NCBI RefSeq assembly: GCF_021390475.1
Contig: NZ_JAJUWS010000041.1
Coordinates: forward strand, 1-60,638
DNA from: Streptomyces sp. ST2-7A
GTDB lineage: Bacteria; Actinomycetota; Actinomycetes; Streptomycetales; Streptomycetaceae
Direction: 5' to 3'
Length of the DNA stretch: 60,638 nt
Below the pieces are notes generated by a model. That model had not been told where the DNA came from. It did not search any database and worked only from the letters and a program-made list of their open reading frames with translations. Below, one piece after another: positions 59,318 to 60,638 of this stretch (position 1 is the stretch's first letter; the number at the start of each line of letters is the position of its first letter). The position numbers and the translations under genes are program-made.

Positions 59318-59331
59318 GTCATACGTATAAC
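59318..59331. promoter_or_regulatory. Operator candidate between the MFS and LacI genes
   Basis: The 14-bp sequence GTCATACGTATAAC is palindromic at 12 of 14 positions with a central CG (core ATACGTAT at 59321-59328), the form of LacI-family operators. Just to its right the minus strand has TTGACG, a -35-like hexamer for the MFS gene. Confidence 0.55.
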
Positions 59332-59461
59332 CGAACCCGTCAAACGTAGCATGGGGCGCTCCCGACGGGAGCGCCGAACGGGCGGCCCCACCGGGAACGG
59401 CCGGAACGGCACGCACGGCACGCCACGGGACGGACGCCGGGAACGACAGGGGATGGGGCGG

Positions 59462-60568
59462 ATGAACCGCAGGAGCGACTCGGCGACGGGGGACGACACC
59501 TCGACGAGCCCACTCGCCGCCTCCCCCGCCGGACCGGCGGGATCGACGGGACCGGCGGGGTCCTCCCGACCCACCAGTCGGGATGTCGCCGAGCGCGCCG
59601 GGGTCTCCCAGGCGACCGTCTCCCTGGTCCTGCGGGACCGCTGGCGGGGCCGGGTCTCCCCGGCGCGGGCCGAGGAGGTCCGGGAGGCCGCCCTGGAACT
59701 CGGCTACCGGCCCAACCTCGCCGCCCGCCGACTGCGCAGCGGGGGCACCGGCACGGTCCTGCTGGTGGTCCCGGCCCTGACCAACGAGTTCTTCGCCCGG
59801 GTGCACGCCGGCGCGGCCGCCGTCGCCGCCGAGCGGGGGATGAGCGTGGTGCTGTTCCCCTCCCCCGAGGGCATCGGCCCGGCACCCGACCCCTTCGCCT
59901 CGGCCGGCGCCACTCTGGACGGTGTGATCGCCTCCTCGATGGCCTCGCACGCGCTGCGGGCCCTGCGCGGTGGCGGTCTGCCCCTGGTGATGCTGGACAG
60001 CGACCCCGAGGACAGCGAGGCTGCGGCGACGGTCAACCCCGACGTCCCCGAGGGCCTGCGGCGGGTGGGCCGGTACCTGCTGGAGGTCGGGCACCGACGG
60101 ATCGTCCACCTGGCCGCCGACATCGACACCTGGACCTTCCGGGCGCGCGGGCGGGCCCTGGAGGCGGAACTGGCCGCCGCGGGCCGCTCCCTGGCGGGAA
60201 GGGCCCGGGCCGTGCTGGACGTGCGGGAGGCGGCGGTCGTGGCGGAGGGGCTGCTGTCCGCCCGCCCCCGTCCCACCGCAGTGGTCTGCGACGACGACGT
60301 CCTGGCCGCCGGGGCGTGCAAGGCCGCCCGCAGGACGGGGCTGCGGGTGCCGGAGGACCTGTCGGTGACGGGAGTGGACGACCTGGCGCTGGCCACCGCG
60401 GTGGAGCCGGAACTGACCACGGTGCGACTGCCCGCCGAGGAGATGGGCGGAGCGGGGATGCGGGCACTGCTGGAGGTCCTGGCCGGCGGCACGCCGGGCA
60501 CCCGGGTGCTGCCGGTGCGGTTCGTGCCGCGCGGGTCCACCGGTCCCGTGCCGACCGGAGCGGGATGA
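59462..60568 (+). CDS. LacI-family transcriptional regulator
   Basis: A 368-residue repressor or activator. After a disordered, Ser/Pro/Gly-rich N-terminal tail (1 to about 38) comes the LacI helix-turn-helix and hinge (SRDVAERAGVSQATVSLVLRDR...ALELGYRPNLAARRLRS, about 39-92). The periplasmic-binding-type effector domain follows (about 95-355), with VTGVDDLALATAVEPELTTVRLPAEEMG typical of its C-terminal half. ATG 59462 is the likely start; ATG 59453 is in frame and possible. It faces away from the MFS gene. In S. coelicolor, as I recall, a LacI gene at this place precedes the 20S proteasome genes. Confidence 0.9.
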   Translation: MNRRSDSATGDDTSTSPLAASPAGPAGSTGPAGSSRPTSRDVAERAGVSQATVSLVLRDRWRGRVSPARAEEVREAALELGYRPNLAARRLRSGGTGTVLLVVPALTNEFFARVHAGAAAVAAERGMSVVLFPSPEGIGPAPDPFASAGATLDGVIASSMASHALRALRGGGLPLVMLDSDPEDSEAAATVNPDVPEGLRRVGRYLLEVGHRRIVHLAADIDTWTFRARGRALEAELAAAGRSLAGRARAVLDVREAAVVAEGLLSARPRPTAVVCDDDVLAAGACKAARRTGLRVPEDLSVTGVDDLALATAVEPELTTVRLPAEEMGGAGMRALLEVLAGGTPGTRVLPVRFVPRGSTGPVPTGAG

Positions 60569-60610
60569 CCTCGTCGGCCGGGCCCGGCCGGGCGGCGGGT
60601 GCATCGGGGC

Positions 60611-60638
60611 GGGGGGGGGGGGGGGGGGGGGGGGGGGG
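60611..60638 (+). repeat. Terminal run of 28 G
   Basis: The last 28 bases are all G after an already G-rich lead-in. Homopolymers of this length are rare in bacterial genomes and typical of two-colour sequencing chemistry dropout at a contig end, so I treat the last 30 or so bases as unreliable. Confidence 0.85.

Noticed and set aside
57725..60568. Long frame leading into the LacI regulator
   Set aside because: Only the part from about 59462 is protein-like; the earlier part is antisense to pafA and the MFS gene.

Overview
This 60.6 kb stretch is high-GC actinobacterial chromosome. The codon bias, several apparently leaderless genes, Pup-ligation genes, a monomeric NADP isocitrate dehydrogenase, a CebR box and a DmdR-type iron box all point to Streptomyces or a close relative. 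As far as I remember the S. coelicolor map, the order argR-argC, pheST, infC-rpmI-rplT, ethanolamine/polyamine-type glutamine synthetase cluster, tatAC, pafBC, pafA, LacI regulator follows the conserved core. No rRNA, tRNA or CRISPR array was seen. The right end is a run of 28 G residues, which looks like an assembly artefact at a contig end.

Layout. 1-1.2 kb: polyprenyl diphosphate synthase. 1.3-6.6 kb: arginine operon argC-argJ-argB-argD-argR on the minus strand, with promoter at 6.65 kb. 6.7-10.6 kb: an accessory 'graveyard' with an unidentified decayed coding fragment, a frameshifted IS110-type transposase, a secreted epoxide-hydrolase-like enzyme with its own strong promoter, a cytochrome P450 C-terminal relic that has lost its heme cysteine, and an IS5-type transposase fragment. 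10.8-13 kb: idh. 13.1-14.7 kb: degenerate histidine-phosphatase-like protein, GNAT acetyltransferase, DUF1918 protein. 14.8-19.3 kb: two secreted glycoside hydrolase-type proteins facing away from each other; the second is a GH74 xyloglucanase with CBM2 under a perfect CebR operator. 19.4-22.4 kb: 3-hydroxybutyryl-CoA dehydrogenase, a peptidoglycan amidase with LysM, and a DUF574-type methyltransferase.

22.5-30.3 kb: translation block on the minus strand (infC, rpmI, rplT, a SpoU rRNA methyltransferase, an orphan sensor kinase, pheS, pheT); infC appears to start at an AUC codon. 30.7-36.2 kb: DUF1844 protein, SseB-like protein, secreted beta-lactamase-fold serine hydrolase, and a mycosin-type protease translationally coupled to a membrane protein. 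36.4-41.3 kb: short-chain dehydrogenase, aldehyde dehydrogenase, GlnA4-like gamma-glutamyl-amine ligase, and a divergent PuuD-like gamma-glutamyl hydrolase, together a gamma-glutamylation route for amine catabolism.

41.2-45.9 kb: ferric-iron ABC transporter (lipoprotein, double-length permease, ATPase) coupled to a BtuF-like protein and preceded by an iron box between the promoter hexamers. 46.1-52.4 kb: 5'-3' exonuclease, Ski2/HelY-type helicase, tatC, tatA, small membrane protein. 52.6-57.9 kb: pafC, pafB, two FKBP prolyl isomerases and pafA, i.e. the accessory part of the Pup-proteasome system. 57.9-60.6 kb: an MFS exporter divergent from a LacI-family regulator, with a palindromic operator candidate between them; the proteasome core genes would be expected just beyond the right edge.
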